Shown: positions 1 through 8,670 of the stretch, piece after piece | How positions within the stretch are numbered: the first letter of the stretch is position 1 | Layout: the number at the start of each line of letters is the position of its first letter | Origin: Myxococcus hansupus | GTDB taxonomy: Bacteria > Myxococcota > Myxococcia > Myxococcales > Myxococcaceae | Direction of reading: 5' to 3' | DNA: 64,000 nucleotides | NCBI RefSeq assembly: GCF_000280925.3 | Contig: NZ_CP012109.1 | Span: 5,476,501 to 5,540,500, forward strand | Translations under genes and position numbers: made by a program | The notes under the pieces: model-generated | Told to the model about the DNA's origin: nothing | What the model saw: the letters and a program-made list of their open reading frames with translations, nothing else | Databases searched by the model: none

Positions 1-632
1 AGGGCAGCTACCTGTCCCAGACGCTGGAGAAGCCGAACGAGTTCGGCGCCACCAAGCCGCAGGGCTCCACGGCCCTGGCCCTTCAGGCCCGCGCGAAGTA
101 CGACCTGTGGCGCTTCAGCCTGCTGGGCCTGTACCGCAGCCTCTCCTTCATCCAGTTCGAAGTGCCGGGCTTCCCCCCGTTCCAGGACTTCCCGGACGGC
201 ACGGAACTGCGGCCGGAGATGTTCCTCGCGGTGGGCGCGGACTACCACCTGCCGAAGCTGCACCTCACGCCGGGCTTCATCATCGGTGTGCAGCAGCCGG
301 CCTCGTTCCGCAGCCCCACGCCGGTGCTCGGCGGCAACAACCCGCCGGAGAACCTGATTGGCACGCGCACCGTCGTGGTGCGTGACGTGAACCAGCTCAG
401 CATCCTCCCGGAGACGTGCGGTGGCGGCGTGTGCCGCGCCGAGCCCATCTACTCCGCGAAGGCCACGTTCCGCTGGGACCTGTCGGAGTCCGTCGCCGCC
501 GTCGGCGAGGTCTACTACACGTACGACACCAACCGGACCACGTTCCGGGACGACGTGACGGGCGTGGCGCAGCCGAGCTTCGAGCGTCCGCACGCGCTGG
601 GCTTCAACACCCTGCTGCAGGCGCGCTTCTAG
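1..632 (+). CDS. C-terminal part of an outer-membrane beta-barrel protein (5' end outside window)
   Basis: The reading frame is open from base 3 and stops at 630-632, so only about 209 C-terminal residues are visible. The sequence alternates aromatic and polar residues as in transmembrane beta-strands (for example KYDLWRFSLLGLYRSLSFIQF) and ends in a strand closing on phenylalanine (LLQARF), the usual outer-membrane barrel signature recognised by the Bam machinery. A CGGGVC pair probably forms a loop disulfide. The C-terminus would fit a TonB-dependent receptor or a large porin-like protein. The plug domain and signal peptide are not in the window, so the class cannot be settled. Confidence 0.7.
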   Translation, partial: GSYLSQTLEKPNEFGATKPQGSTALALQARAKYDLWRFSLLGLYRSLSFIQFEVPGFPPFQDFPDGTELRPEMFLAVGADYHLPKLHLTPGFIIGVQQPASFRSPTPVLGGNNPPENLIGTRTVVVRDVNQLSILPETCGGGVCRAEPIYSAKATFRWDLSESVAAVGEVYYTYDTNRTTFRDDVTGVAQPSFERPHALGFNTLLQARF

Positions 633-675
633 GCGCCCCTCCCCTGCCCCCGCATCGGGGCCGGGGAAGACACCG

Positions 676-708
676 CGGCCCGGTCTCTCCGCATGGGAGG
701 CCGGGCCG
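676..708. terminator. Hairpin between two converging genes
   Basis: An imperfect inverted repeat (left arm starts CGGCCCGG, right arm ends CCGGGCCG, 4-base loop GCAT) fills the short gap between the barrel gene on the plus strand and the secretion ATPase on the minus strand. Its position suggests a bidirectional transcription terminator. There is no clear T-tract. Confidence 0.5.
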
Positions 709-715
709 TCGTGCG

Positions 716-2557
716 TCAGAGGGTCGTCATCCGCACCACCTCGTCGAAGGCGGTGAGCCCCTGCGCGAGCTTGCGCACCGCCGCCTCGCGCAGCGTGCGC
801 ATGCCGGAGCGGCGGGCCGCGTCCACCATGTCCGAGTACGGCGCCTCGCGGGCGATGAGGTCCCTCAGCTCGCCCGCGGCGCTGACGATTTCGAAGACGC
901 CCGTGCGGCCCACGAAGCCGGTGCCCCGGCAACGCACGCAGCCGGAGCCCTTGAGCAGGCGCACGCCCCCGGGCAGCAGCGGCAGGGGCGCGTTGAGGGC
1001 CAGGAGTTCGTCGGGCGTCAGCGACGTCTCCTGCGCGCAGTGACTGCACACGCGGCGCAGCAGGCGCTGGGCCATGACGCCCAGCAGGCTCTGCGCGAGG
1101 AGGAAGGACGGCACGCCCAAGTCCCGCATGCGCGCCACCGCGCCCAGCGCGTCGTTGGTGTGCAGCGTGGACAGGACGAGGTGGCCGGTGAGCGCGGACT
1201 GAATCGCGTTCTCCGCCGTCTCCGGGTCGCGAATCTCGCCCACCATGATGACGTCCGGGTCCTGGCGCAGGATGTGGCGCAGCGCCCCGGCGAAGTCGAG
1301 CCCCACCTTGGGCTGCACCTGCACCTGGTTGAAGGCGTCCCACACCATTTCGATGGGGTCTTCGATGGTGGTGACGTTGACGTCGGGCCCCGCGAGCGCC
1401 TTGAGCGCCGAGTACAACGTCGTCGTCTTGCCGCTGCCCGTGGGGCCGGTGACGAGGATGAGGCCGTGGGGCTGGTCAATCCACGACTCGAAGGCGCTCT
1501 TCTCGTCCTCATCGAAGCCCAACTGGGCGATGTCCTGCACCAGCGTCTCCGGGTCGAAGATACGGATGACGACCTTCTCTCCGAACGCGGTGGGCAGCGT
1601 GGACACGCGGAGCTCGACTTCGCGGCCCTCGCGCTCCGTCTTGATGCGGCCGTCCTGCGGCTTGCGGCGCTCGGAGATGTCGATGCGCGCCAGCATCTTC
1701 ACGCGCGAGACGATGGGCGCATGCACCGGTGCCGGCAGCGTGTGCACCGGGTGCAGGACGCCGTCGATGCGCAGGCGCACCACGCTGGTGGCGCGCTTGG
1801 GTTCGATGTGGATATCGGACGCGCGGTTGTCGAACGCGTAGCGCAGCAGGTAGTCCACGGCCTGCACCACCGGCCGGTCCGACGCCTCCAGCTCCTGGGT
1901 GCCGCTGAGCGAGACGAGCTGCTCGAAGTTGGCGACCTGGGTGCCGCCCGCCGCGGTGAAGTCGTCCGCGGCGCGCGCCAGCGTCGTCTTGAAGCCGTAG
2001 ATGTCGCTGATGGACTTGAGGATGTCCGCCTTGGCGCTGAGGACGGGCTCCACGGGCAGGCCCGTGAGGCGGTGGAAGCTCTCGAAGAGCTCCCGGTCGA
2101 AGGGATTGGCCACCGCCACCAGGAGCCGCCCCTGCGGGGTCCGCTCCAAGGGGAGCAGCACGTGCTTCTGCGCGTAGGGCCGGGAGACGGTCCGCGTGGC
2201 CAACGCCATGTCGAGCTTCAGCGGGTCGATCTTCCGGTAGGCCATGCCCGCGGCGCGCGCGGCGGCCTCGGTGACGCGGTCCTCGTCCAGCAAGCCCCGC
2301 CCGTTGGCCAGTGGCACCTGGAAGGCGGCCACGACCTCCACCGGAGACACGTCGTAGCGCGCGGCCTCCTTGCCGCCGGAGGCCCCTCGCGCCTTGAGGA
2401 CGCGGGCGCGCGCGGCGGACTCCCGGGAGAGCACCTCCTGGGCTTGCTGGGGCTGTAGCAGCCCCTGGGCGACGAGCGCCTCCAGGACGAACAACGTCGT
2501 GAAGTCGCCTCGGCTCTTCGGAGAAGTGCCACCCGCGCCGTTCGCTGGCTGTACCAA
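716..2557 (-). CDS. GspE/PilB-type secretion or pilus assembly ATPase
   Basis: A 613-residue cytoplasmic AAA-type ATPase of the type II secretion / type IV pilus family. Visible are an N-terminal MshEN/GspE-N type region, the GspII_E core with Walker A GPTGSGKTTTLYSAL near residue 370, the Asp box and Walker B region (RQDPDVIMVGEIRD), the His box (GHLVLSTLHTNDA), and a C-terminal C4 zinc motif made of CSHC and CVRC pairs near residues 502 and 537. I chose TTG at 2557 as start because AAAGGAG lies five bases upstream. The frame is open further upstream but reads as low-complexity sequence. No pseudopilin, secretin or platform gene is adjacent, so the machine it drives is unknown. Confidence 0.85.
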   Translation of the reverse strand: MVQPANGAGGTSPKSRGDFTTLFVLEALVAQGLLQPQQAQEVLSRESAARARVLKARGASGGKEAARYDVSPVEVVAAFQVPLANGRGLLDEDRVTEAAARAAGMAYRKIDPLKLDMALATRTVSRPYAQKHVLLPLERTPQGRLLVAVANPFDRELFESFHRLTGLPVEPVLSAKADILKSISDIYGFKTTLARAADDFTAAGGTQVANFEQLVSLSGTQELEASDRPVVQAVDYLLRYAFDNRASDIHIEPKRATSVVRLRIDGVLHPVHTLPAPVHAPIVSRVKMLARIDISERRKPQDGRIKTEREGREVELRVSTLPTAFGEKVVIRIFDPETLVQDIAQLGFDEDEKSAFESWIDQPHGLILVTGPTGSGKTTTLYSALKALAGPDVNVTTIEDPIEMVWDAFNQVQVQPKVGLDFAGALRHILRQDPDVIMVGEIRDPETAENAIQSALTGHLVLSTLHTNDALGAVARMRDLGVPSFLLAQSLLGVMAQRLLRRVCSHCAQETSLTPDELLALNAPLPLLPGGVRLLKGSGCVRCRGTGFVGRTGVFEIVSAAGELRDLIAREAPYSDMVDAARRSGMRTLREAAVRKLAQGLTAFDEVVRMTTL

Positions 2558-2918
2558 GCCGTCTCCTTTCGCCCCAGCCACCCGCCGGAGCGCAGCCTCA
2601 CAGCGTACCAGACGCACTCCGGCGCTCGGCGCGCCCCGAATGGGAAACACCTCCGGACGCCTCGCCCGCATCCGACCCTGGCAGGCAGGGCGCCGCCTCG
2701 CGGCTCAGCGCGTCCTGGACGAATCCGCGGCTCGCTGGAGCGCCCTTGCCCGCACGCGACGCGCGCCCCGGGAATCCATCACCAGCATGGGCGGAGGCGC
2801 GGCGCGCTGCCGCCCCGAAGCCCGCATGCGGCGCGCCCACGGGGAATCCATCACCGAGGAGACATCGCCAACGCGGCTTCAGTCCACGGGGCACAACACG
2901 CAGGCCGTGGCGGCGCCC
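2558..2918. other. Intergenic region with a short direct repeat
   Basis: About 360 bases with no convincing gene. A minus-strand frame (2598-2894) is open but has biased composition and no ribosome binding site. The region holds two near-identical copies of a roughly 23-25 base element ending GGAATCCATCACC at 2761-2783 and 2831-2855, spaced 70 bases apart. Function is unknown. Confidence 0.5.
2761..2855. repeat. Two-copy direct repeat, 70-base period
   Basis: The copies at 2761-2783 and 2831-2855 share GCGCGCC at the left and GGGAATCCATCACC at the right and differ by two inserted bases in the second copy. They lie between the secretion ATPase gene and hemD. They could be the remains of a duplication or paired protein-binding sites. 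Confidence 0.45.
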
Positions 2919-3689
2919 CTAGTGCACGGTGCTCGTCACCGCGAGCACGGTGGCATCTACCAGGGCCTCGGGCGTTGGCCGCTCTGCGACCGCCGCGGCG
3001 GGGACACCGAGCCGCTCCAGCGTGGACGCCGTCGTCGGGCCAATGGCCACCACCCGCGCGGTGGCCAGCCGCTCACGCCCCGCCTCCTCCAGGAAGGCCT
3101 CGGCCGTGCGCGGCGACGCAAAGAGCACCACGTCCGGAGGCGACGCATCCAACATCGCCAGCGCCTCCTGCGTCAGCGACGCGGCCGTGGACCGGTACGC
3201 CGTCACGCGGGATACGAACACGCCGTACTCCCGCAAGCCGTCCTCCAACTCGCGCCGGCCTTCCTCGGCGGCGGGGAGCAGGACTTCGTCTCCCGGTTGC
3301 AGGGCATCCTTGATGAGGTTGAACAGGGCCTCGCCCGTGCCCTCGGAAGGCTCGGCCACCACCTCCAGGCCGTAGCCCTCGGCGGCGCGCGTCGTGCGCG
3401 GCCCCACCGTGGCCACCTTCACCCGCTTCATCCGTTCCTGGGTGCCCGCCTCGCGAAGAGCCTCCATCAGCGCCTCCACGCCCGACGGGCTCGCGAAGAC
3501 CACCCAGGCATAGCGATGGATGTGCTCCGCCGCGGACGCCAGCGGACGCGGGTCCTCTGGGGGATGAAGCTCCAGCAGGGGAACGCTGAGCACTTCCGCG
3601 CCCTCGTCCTCCAGCAGGAAGCACAGCTCCTCGGCCCGCTCACGCGGGCGCGTCACCAAGACTCTCTTGCCTTCCAGTCGCCGTTCCAC
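2919..3689 (-). CDS. hemD: Uroporphyrinogen-III synthase
   Basis: A 256-residue protein of the HemD family, which closes and inverts ring D of hydroxymethylbilane to make uroporphyrinogen III. It has the two-lobed pattern of the family: N-terminal KRVLVTRPRERAEEL, the central FASPSGVEAL segment, TVGPRTTRA, and a second-lobe repeat DVVLFASPRTAEAF followed by VAIGPTTASTLERLGV. The start is GTG at 3689, 12 bases after the hemC stop, with no strong ribosome binding site, so coupling to hemC translation is likely. It is the last gene of the haem operon. Confidence 0.9.
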   Translation of the reverse strand: MERRLEGKRVLVTRPRERAEELCFLLEDEGAEVLSVPLLELHPPEDPRPLASAAEHIHRYAWVVFASPSGVEALMEALREAGTQERMKRVKVATVGPRTTRAAEGYGLEVVAEPSEGTGEALFNLIKDALQPGDEVLLPAAEEGRRELEDGLREYGVFVSRVTAYRSTAASLTQEALAMLDASPPDVVLFASPRTAEAFLEEAGRERLATARVVAIGPTTASTLERLGVPAAAVAERPTPEALVDATVLAVTSTVH

Positions 3690-3701
3690 GCGCGCGGCAG
3701 T

Positions 3702-4643
3702 CTAGGACTCCCGCGCGCCCGTGCGGCGTGCGAAATCACGCAAGATGTCCGCCGCCCCACGCGACAGCAGCTCGTCCGCCAGGGCCTCGCCCAGCGCATG
3801 GGCCTGCGACACCGGGCCGCGGACCTCGCCCCGCACCACCCGTGTGCCATCCGGACGGCCCACGAGTCCGCGCACGAACACCGCGTCCCCGGACACCGTC
3901 GCATGCCCCGCCAGCGGCACCGTGCAGCCACCCTCCAGCTTCGCGAGCAACGCGCGCTCGGCGGTGACGGCGATGCGCGTCGTCGGGTGCTCCAGCGGCG
4001 CCAGCAGCTCGCGCACGCGGGCATCCTCCGTCCGGCACTGGATGGCCAGCACGCCCTGCCCCACCGCGGGCAGGCTCACCTCGGGCGGCAACACCTGCGT
4101 GATGACGTCCTCGAGCCCCAGCCGCTTCAGCCCCGCGTACGCCAGCAACGCGCCCGCCAGGCCCTGCTCCCGCGTCCTCGCGAGCCGCGTCTGCACGTTG
4201 CCGCGAATGCTGACAATCTCCACGTCGGGCCGGCGCTCCCGCAGGATGCAGCTTCGGCGCAGCGACGACGTGCCCACGCGCGCGCCCTGGGGGAGCGCGT
4301 CCAGCGTCACCCCGTTCAGACCGCAGAAAGCATCGCGCGGGTCCTCGCGCTCCGGCACCGCCGCCAGCATCAACCCTTCCGGGAACACCGACGTCATGTC
4401 CTTGAGGCTGTGCACCGCGATGTCGGCGCGGCCGTCGAGCAGCGCCTGCTCGATTTCCTTCACGAACAGGCCCTTGCCGCCCACCGCGGACAGCGGCGCG
4501 GACAGGAAGCGGTCCCCCTCGGTGGTCATCTCCACCAGGGACACGTCGAGCCCGGGATGATGCGAAGCCAGCAGCGCGCCCACGTGGCGCGCCTGCCACA
4601 GGGCCAGGGGACTCTGCCGGGTGGCGATGCGCACGCGCGACAT
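3702..4643 (-). CDS. hemC: Porphobilinogen deaminase (hydroxymethylbilane synthase)
   Basis: A 313-residue cytosolic enzyme that polymerises four porphobilinogen units. Family hallmarks are [13 protein letters not shown] at the N-terminus, [34 protein letters not shown] and RGNVQTRL. The dipyrromethane cofactor cysteine is Cys240 in [12 protein letters not shown]. The ATG at 4643 shares one base with the hemA stop and has GGGAGG six bases upstream. A GTG one codon earlier would give a four-base overlap. Either way the gene is translationally coupled to hemA. Confidence 0.96.
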   Translation of the reverse strand: MSRVRIATRQSPLALWQARHVGALLASHHPGLDVSLVEMTTEGDRFLSAPLSAVGGKGLFVKEIEQALLDGRADIAVHSLKDMTSVFPEGLMLAAVPEREDPRDAFCGLNGVTLDALPQGARVGTSSLRRSCILRERRPDVEIVSIRGNVQTRLARTREQGLAGALLAYAGLKRLGLEDVITQVLPPEVSLPAVGQGVLAIQCRTEDARVRELLAPLEHPTTRIAVTAERALLAKLEGGCTVPLAGHATVSGDAVFVRGLVGRPDGTRVVRGEVRGPVSQAHALGEALADELLSRGAADILRDFARRTGARES

Positions 4644-5974
4644 CACTTGCCTCCCGTGGCGACCTGAATCTGCGGGGCCATGACGGAGGGCGCGGCGGCG
4701 GCGGCGCCCACCTCGTCCTCCAGGAGACCGAACAGCTCGGCAGCGGCACCGGCGAGCCGGTTGCCCTCCCCCTCGGGTCCCACGGCGCGCAGCCGCGCGG
4801 TGGGCTCATGCAGCAGCTTGTTGACGATGGCTCGGCCCATGGCCTCGATGCTCTTGCGTTGCTTGTCGTTGAGTCCGTCGCCCAGCGCGCCCAGCGTGCG
4901 CTCGACCTCGGTGCGGGCGATGGCCTCCGCGCGCTGACGCAGCCGCGCCAGCACCGGCGTCCCCTCGCGCAAGGCGCGCTCCTTGACGAAGCGCGCCACT
5001 TCCTGCGCCACCAGCACGCCCGCCTTCTGCGCCTCCTCGGCGCGCGCCGCGGCGTTGTCCGCGACGAACTTCTGGATGTCATCCACGTCGTACGCGTGCA
5101 CCCAGTCCAGCGTGCCCACCGCCGGGTCGATGTCCCGAGGCACCGCCAGGTCCACCATGAACAGCGGCCGGCCCCGGCGCCCGCGCCCCAGCGCGCCCAC
5201 GTTGTCCCGCGTGAAGAGCGGCACCGGCGACGCCGTGCTGCACACCACCACGTCCGCCGCCGCCACCAACGAGAACAGCTCCTCGAACGGCTTCGCCTGC
5301 CCGCCCACGTCCGCCGCCAGGGCCTCCGCGCGCGACAGGGTGCGGTTGGTGATGAACAGCTTCGAGGCGCCCGCATGCTTCAGGTGCCGCGCCGCCAATT
5401 CGCCCATCTCCCCCGCGCCCACCACCAGCACCGTCTTGCCCGCGAGCCCGTCGAACACCTTGCTGGCGAGCTGCACCGCCGCCGCCGCCATGGACGTGGC
5501 CGCGCGGCCAATGGCCGTCTCCGTGCGCACGCGCTTGGCGCAACTGAACGCGGCCGAGCAGGCGCGCATCAGCTCACCGCGCACCGCGCCCGCGCCCTGC
5601 CCGCGCTCGAAGGCGTCCTTCACCTGTCCCAGAATCTGCGCCTCGCCCAGCACCATGGAGTCCAGGCTGCACGCCACGCGGAACAGGTGCACCAGCGCCG
5701 CCTCGCCTTGGTGCTCATAGAGGTGCTCCAGCGCCTCCACCCCGCCCAGCGACTCCAGCTCCGTCAACACGCGTTGCCGCGCCAGGTCCACGCTAGGCGC
5801 GCTCAGGTACACCTCCACGCGGTTGCACGTGGACACCCACAGCGCTTCCATGGGGGCCTGCGCCAGCCGCTGGAGCACGTCCATCTGCCGCGGCTCCGGC
5901 AGGGCCAGCCGCTCGCGGACGTTGAGGGGCGCCGTCCGATGGGACAGGCCAATACAGATGAGCTCCATACTCAC
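4643..5974 (-). CDS. hemA: Glutamyl-tRNA reductase
   Basis: A 443-residue NADPH-dependent enzyme that reduces Glu-tRNA(Glu) to glutamate-1-semialdehyde, the first committed step of C5-pathway tetrapyrrole synthesis. It shows [13 protein letters not shown], the catalytic cysteine in STCNRVEVY (Cys50), [13 protein letters not shown], the Rossmann motif [17 protein letters not shown] and the dimerisation domain at the C-terminus. The start is GTG at 5974 overlapping the hemX-like stop, or ATG at 5968; GAGG lies just upstream of both. Its presence shows that the organism makes ALA from glutamate. hemB and hemL are not in the window. Confidence 0.96.
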   Translation of the reverse strand: MSMELICIGLSHRTAPLNVRERLALPEPRQMDVLQRLAQAPMEALWVSTCNRVEVYLSAPSVDLARQRVLTELESLGGVEALEHLYEHQGEAALVHLFRVACSLDSMVLGEAQILGQVKDAFERGQGAGAVRGELMRACSAAFSCAKRVRTETAIGRAATSMAAAAVQLASKVFDGLAGKTVLVVGAGEMGELAARHLKHAGASKLFITNRTLSRAEALAADVGGQAKPFEELFSLVAAADVVVCSTASPVPLFTRDNVGALGRGRRGRPLFMVDLAVPRDIDPAVGTLDWVHAYDVDDIQKFVADNAAARAEEAQKAGVLVAQEVARFVKERALREGTPVLARLRQRAEAIARTEVERTLGALGDGLNDKQRKSIEAMGRAIVNKLLHEPTARLRAVGPEGEGNRLAGAAAELFGLLEDEVGAAAAAPSVMAPQIQVATGGK

Positions 5975-6789
5975 GGCATCCTCAGGGCCGCCGCCGCGGG
6001 CGAAGGCACGTCATACGAGGACAAGAAGGACACCATCACCAGGCAGAAGCCCGCCATGGTGAGGAAGGCCACGCGGCGCCCGCGCCACCCGGCGAAGGTG
6101 CGCGCCATCAGCAGCGCGGCGAAGACGGCCCAGGCCACCAGCGTGGCCAGCGTCTTGCCATCCACCGTCCACGGGCCCGGCGCGGAGCCCACGAAGAAGG
6201 CCCCGGTGGCCAGGGTGATGGACAGCGCCAGGAAGCCCCACACCACCAACCGGCGGTTCAGCGTGTCCAGGAACTCCAGGGACGGCAGCCGGGAGAAGAG
6301 CAGTCCGAAGCGCTTGGCCCGCACCTGCCGCTCCATGAGCACGTACATGACGCCCACACCGGCGGCCACGGCGAACGCGGCCAGCCCCATCAGCGCCAGC
6401 GTGATGTGCAACGGCAGGAGCGGCTGACGCACGCCCGGGGGCAGCGGCGCCTGCCCGCCCTGCAACAACAGCCCGGGCAGCAGCGCCGCCAGGGCCAGGG
6501 GCGTGAGGAACGCGCCAATGACGGGGCGGCGGTAGCGCACGTCCAGGAAGAGGAAGATGGCCAGCAGCAGGAAGGCGAGCGCGGAGAAACCCTGGGCCAG
6601 GCCCACCGGCCGGCCGCTCTGGACGCCGAGCAGTTCGAAGAGGGCCACGCCGTGCAGCGCCAACCCTCCGCCCACCAGCACGCGCCCGGCCGTGGCCAGC
6701 GCCTCGGATTGGCGGACCAGGTAGGCGAGATACACCACGGCGGCGATGCCGTAAGCGTGGCAGGCGAGCGAAACGAGCGTGTGGCTCAT
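5971..6789 (-). CDS. HemX/CcsA-like integral membrane protein
   Basis: A 272-residue membrane protein with about eight hydrophobic helices, of the cytochrome c assembly (CcsA/HemX) family. It sits directly upstream of hemA with a four-base overlap, the arrangement known for Bacillus hemX, where the protein lowers HemA amount. The tryptophan-rich WWD haem-binding signature of true CcsA/ResC proteins is not evident, which favours HemX over a cytochrome c synthetase. Membrane segments include LALHGVALFELLG, AFLLLAIFLFLDV and LVMVSFLSSY. Confidence 0.8.
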   Translation of the reverse strand: MSHTLVSLACHAYGIAAVVYLAYLVRQSEALATAGRVLVGGGLALHGVALFELLGVQSGRPVGLAQGFSALAFLLLAIFLFLDVRYRRPVIGAFLTPLALAALLPGLLLQGGQAPLPPGVRQPLLPLHITLALMGLAAFAVAAGVGVMYVLMERQVRAKRFGLLFSRLPSLEFLDTLNRRLVVWGFLALSITLATGAFFVGSAPGPWTVDGKTLATLVAWAVFAALLMARTFAGWRGRRVAFLTMAGFCLVMVSFLSSYDVPSPAAAALRMP

Positions 6790-6823
6790 AAGGGCAGGCT
6801 CATAACCACGGGAGACGGGCGAA

Positions 6824-7204
6824 TCAGCCCATCTTGTTGAGGATGAAGGCGGCCAGAAGGTCCGCTTCGGAGTCCGGCTTCTTCTCCGCGCCCTCTGGCC
6901 GGGGCGCGCTCGCCGCGACCTCCGCTACATACCCCGGAACGACCTCGTAGGCGTTGTCCCCCACCAGCACCGAGTCAGCCATCTGCTCGGCACCCAGTCG
7001 GGCAAGCTGCTCCTCGGTCTTCACCCGGGCCACCAGCCCCTGGGTGTCCTCACCCGACACGAGCTGGACGAAGTGCACCGCGGGCGAGAGAGGGAAGGCC
7101 ACGCCGCCTTCCGCCATCACCACCAGGCGGCCGTCCCGCAGGTCCGCTTTGTCCGCCAGTGCCCACTCCTCGAGCTGGGCCTGGGGCAGGAAGAGCTTCG
7201 TCAC
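6824..7204 (-). CDS. Conserved small hypothetical protein at the head of the haem operon
   Basis: A 126-residue soluble protein if read from GTG at 7204 (VTKLFLPQAQLEEWALADK). The frame stays open about 27 codons further upstream, but that part is rich in His, Pro and Cys and unlike the rest. It is acidic, has no signal peptide or membrane segment, and ends with a helical tail (EADLLAAFILNKMG). I do not recognise a domain. The N-terminal half resembles a small beta-rich sensor or PilZ-like fold, but no motif supports that. It lies 34 bases upstream of the hemX-like gene on the same strand and probably shares its transcript. Confidence 0.65.
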   Translation of the reverse strand: MTKLFLPQAQLEEWALADKADLRDGRLVVMAEGGVAFPLSPAVHFVQLVSGEDTQGLVARVKTEEQLARLGAEQMADSVLVGDNAYEVVPGYVAEVAASAPRPEGAEKKPDSEADLLAAFILNKMG

Positions 7205-7320
7205 GCCCGGCAGCTTACACCACCCATCCGCCCGGGGGTGGATGCCGTGGGGGAAATGGTTGAAACAGGGGCCGTTCATCCGCATCTGAGCCGCCAGATT
7301 GGCTGATGCCCGGCCGATCC

Positions 7321-7349
7321 TTGCAGGGCCACCGGTCGCGTACTACAGG
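7321..7349 (+). promoter_or_regulatory. Possible sigma-70 type promoter of the thioredoxin gene
   Basis: TTGCAG at 7321-7326 and TACAGG at 7344-7349 are separated by 17 bases and end about 40 bases before the trx start codon. The -10 match is only partial. Confidence 0.3.
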
Positions 7350-7389
7350 ACGCGCCGAAGCTGCCCGGAGCGGGCACGAGGGAGACACC

Positions 7390-7722
7390 ATGGCAAGCGC
7401 TGACGTGACGAACATCGGAGATGGCGACTTCAAGCAGCAGGTCCTGGACTCCCAGGAGCCCGTGCTGGTGGACTTCTGGGCGACGTGGTGCGCGCCGTGC
7501 CGCGCCATCGCGCCCTCCATCGAGGCGCTGGCCTCGCAGTACAAGGGCCAGATGAAGTTCGCCAAGCTCAACATCGACGAGAACCAGGACACGCCGCAGG
7601 AGTACGGCATCCGCTCCATCCCCACCCTGCTCGTCTTCAAGGGCGGCAAGGTCGTGGAGCAGATTGTCGGCGCGGTCCCCAAGACCCGCATCGAGGACGC
7701 CGTCAAGAAGGCGCTGACCTAG
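7390..7722 (+). CDS. trxA: Thioredoxin
   Basis: A 110-residue cytosolic thioredoxin, the full family length. It has the active site WCAPC at residues 33-37 within VDFWATWCAPC, the conserved Asp in KLNIDENQ, and the cis-proline loop in RSIPTLLVF. It reduces disulfides in client enzymes using electrons from thioredoxin reductase, which is not nearby. The ATG at 7390 follows GGGAGAC. An upstream in-frame start at 7306 would add 28 unrelated residues and is not favoured. The fourth active-site residue is Ala rather than Gly, which may shift redox potential slightly. Confidence 0.95.
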   Translation: MASADVTNIGDGDFKQQVLDSQEPVLVDFWATWCAPCRAIAPSIEALASQYKGQMKFAKLNIDENQDTPQEYGIRSIPTLLVFKGGKVVEQIVGAVPKTRIEDAVKKALT

Positions 7723-7744
7723 TCCCGACGCCGCGGGGCCGAGC

Positions 7745-7771
7745 GCGCGGGTGAGCCCTGGCTCCCCGCGC
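7745..7771. terminator. Hairpin between trxA and the convergent polyphosphate kinase gene
   Basis: GCGCGGGTGAGC at 7745-7756 pairs with GCTCCCCGCGC at 7761-7771 with one interruption and a 4-base loop. It lies between two converging stop codons and can serve both genes. There is no T-tract. Confidence 0.5.
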
Positions 7772-7791
7772 CCCCTCGCGGCGCCACCTTC

Positions 7792-8571
7792 TCACCCCAG
7801 CAGGTCCACGCAGCGGCGCAGCACCTCCAGCCGCGAGTACCGCTTGTCATTGCCCGGCACCACGTGCCACGGCGCGTCGGGCCGGTGCGTGCGGTCCAGC
7901 ATCTCCTGGATGGCCGCCTCGTACTGCTTCCACTTCGACCGGTTGCGCCAATCCTCGGGCCCCAGCTTGTAGCGCTTGGCCGGGTCCTTCTCGCGCTCGC
8001 GAAACCGCTTGAGCTGCGTTTTTTTGTCGATGTGGATGAAGAACTTCACCATCCGCACACCGTCCGCGGTGAGCATGTGTTCAAAAGCGTTGATTTCATC
8101 GTACGCGCGCCGCCACTCCGCCGGCTTCGCCAGCTTCTCCACCCGCTCCACGAGCACCCGCCCGTACCAGCTCCGGTCGAACATGCAGACCTCGCCGGCT
8201 CCCGGAATCTTGCGCCAGAAGCGCCACAGGTAGTGGTGCCGGCGCTCCTCCTCCGACGGCGCGGAGATGGGCCACACTTTGTAACCACGTGGGTCCATCA
8301 ACGTCGTGAGCCTTCGAATGGCGCCACCCTTCCCGGAGGCATCCCAGCCCTCGAAGACAACGACGGCCTTCCGCCCTGCCAGGTAGTTGCGCGTCTGCAG
8401 CTCGAAGACACGCTCCTGCAGTGATTTGAGCGTCTTCTCATATTCCGCGTGTTCACCCACCGAGACGCCCGGGTCGACCGCCGCGAGTGTCACAGCCCCG
8501 TGAGGACATACGGGAAACACGTATCCATTTGCAGTCTTGTCATCAATTTTCTGAGATCGTTTACGAGTCAA
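7792..8571 (-). CDS. ppk2: Polyphosphate kinase 2 family protein
   Basis: A 259-residue PPK2-family phosphotransferase, which moves phosphate between polyphosphate and nucleotides. It carries the Walker A-like motif EGWDASGKGGA (residues 74-84), the Walker B/lid region MFDRSWYGRVL (130-140), and the family segments YLWRFWRKIPGAG and RNRSKWKQYEAAI. The length fits a single-domain PPK2. The start is TTG at 8571, supported by GGAGG seven bases upstream. Whether it prefers NDP or NMP cannot be told from sequence alone. Divergent from the small AT-hook gene and convergent with trxA. Confidence 0.9.
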   Translation of the reverse strand: MTRKRSQKIDDKTANGYVFPVCPHGAVTLAAVDPGVSVGEHAEYEKTLKSLQERVFELQTRNYLAGRKAVVVFEGWDASGKGGAIRRLTTLMDPRGYKVWPISAPSEEERRHHYLWRFWRKIPGAGEVCMFDRSWYGRVLVERVEKLAKPAEWRRAYDEINAFEHMLTADGVRMVKFFIHIDKKTQLKRFREREKDPAKRYKLGPEDWRNRSKWKQYEAAIQEMLDRTHRPDAPWHVVPGNDKRYSRLEVLRRCVDLLG

Positions 8572-8592
8572 GACAGACCCTCCAAGGTTGTA

Positions 8593-8622
8593 TTGACAGC
8601 GATGACTTCAACCGCCAAATAG
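8593..8622 (+). promoter_or_regulatory. Possible promoter of the small AT-hook/zinc protein gene
   Basis: A perfect -35 hexamer TTGACA at 8593-8598 lies in an AT-rich stretch 70 bases before the start codon. The -10 candidates 17-18 bases downstream (CAAATA or AAATAG) are poor matches. The low GC of this gap compared with its surroundings supports a regulatory role. Confidence 0.35.
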
Positions 8623-8670
8623 GCACATAGCAGTGTCTGTGTTGGTTGACTGTTTTCACTTGGAGTATTC

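Noticed and set aside
416..2458. Long plus-strand open frame opposite the secretion ATPase
   Set aside because: It lies antisense to a clear GspE-type gene, has Arg/Ala/His-rich composition without any domain, and results from high third-position GC keeping the complementary frame open.
2598..2894. 98-residue minus-strand frame between the ATPase gene and hemD
   Set aside because: It has repeated GDGFP-type residues only because of the DNA direct repeat, no ribosome binding site and no recognised domain.
7205..7285. Longer N-terminus for the small gene at the head of the haem operon
   Set aside because: The extra 27 residues include HFPHGIHPRADGWC, unlike the rest of the protein, and have no ribosome binding site; GTG 7204 is preferred.
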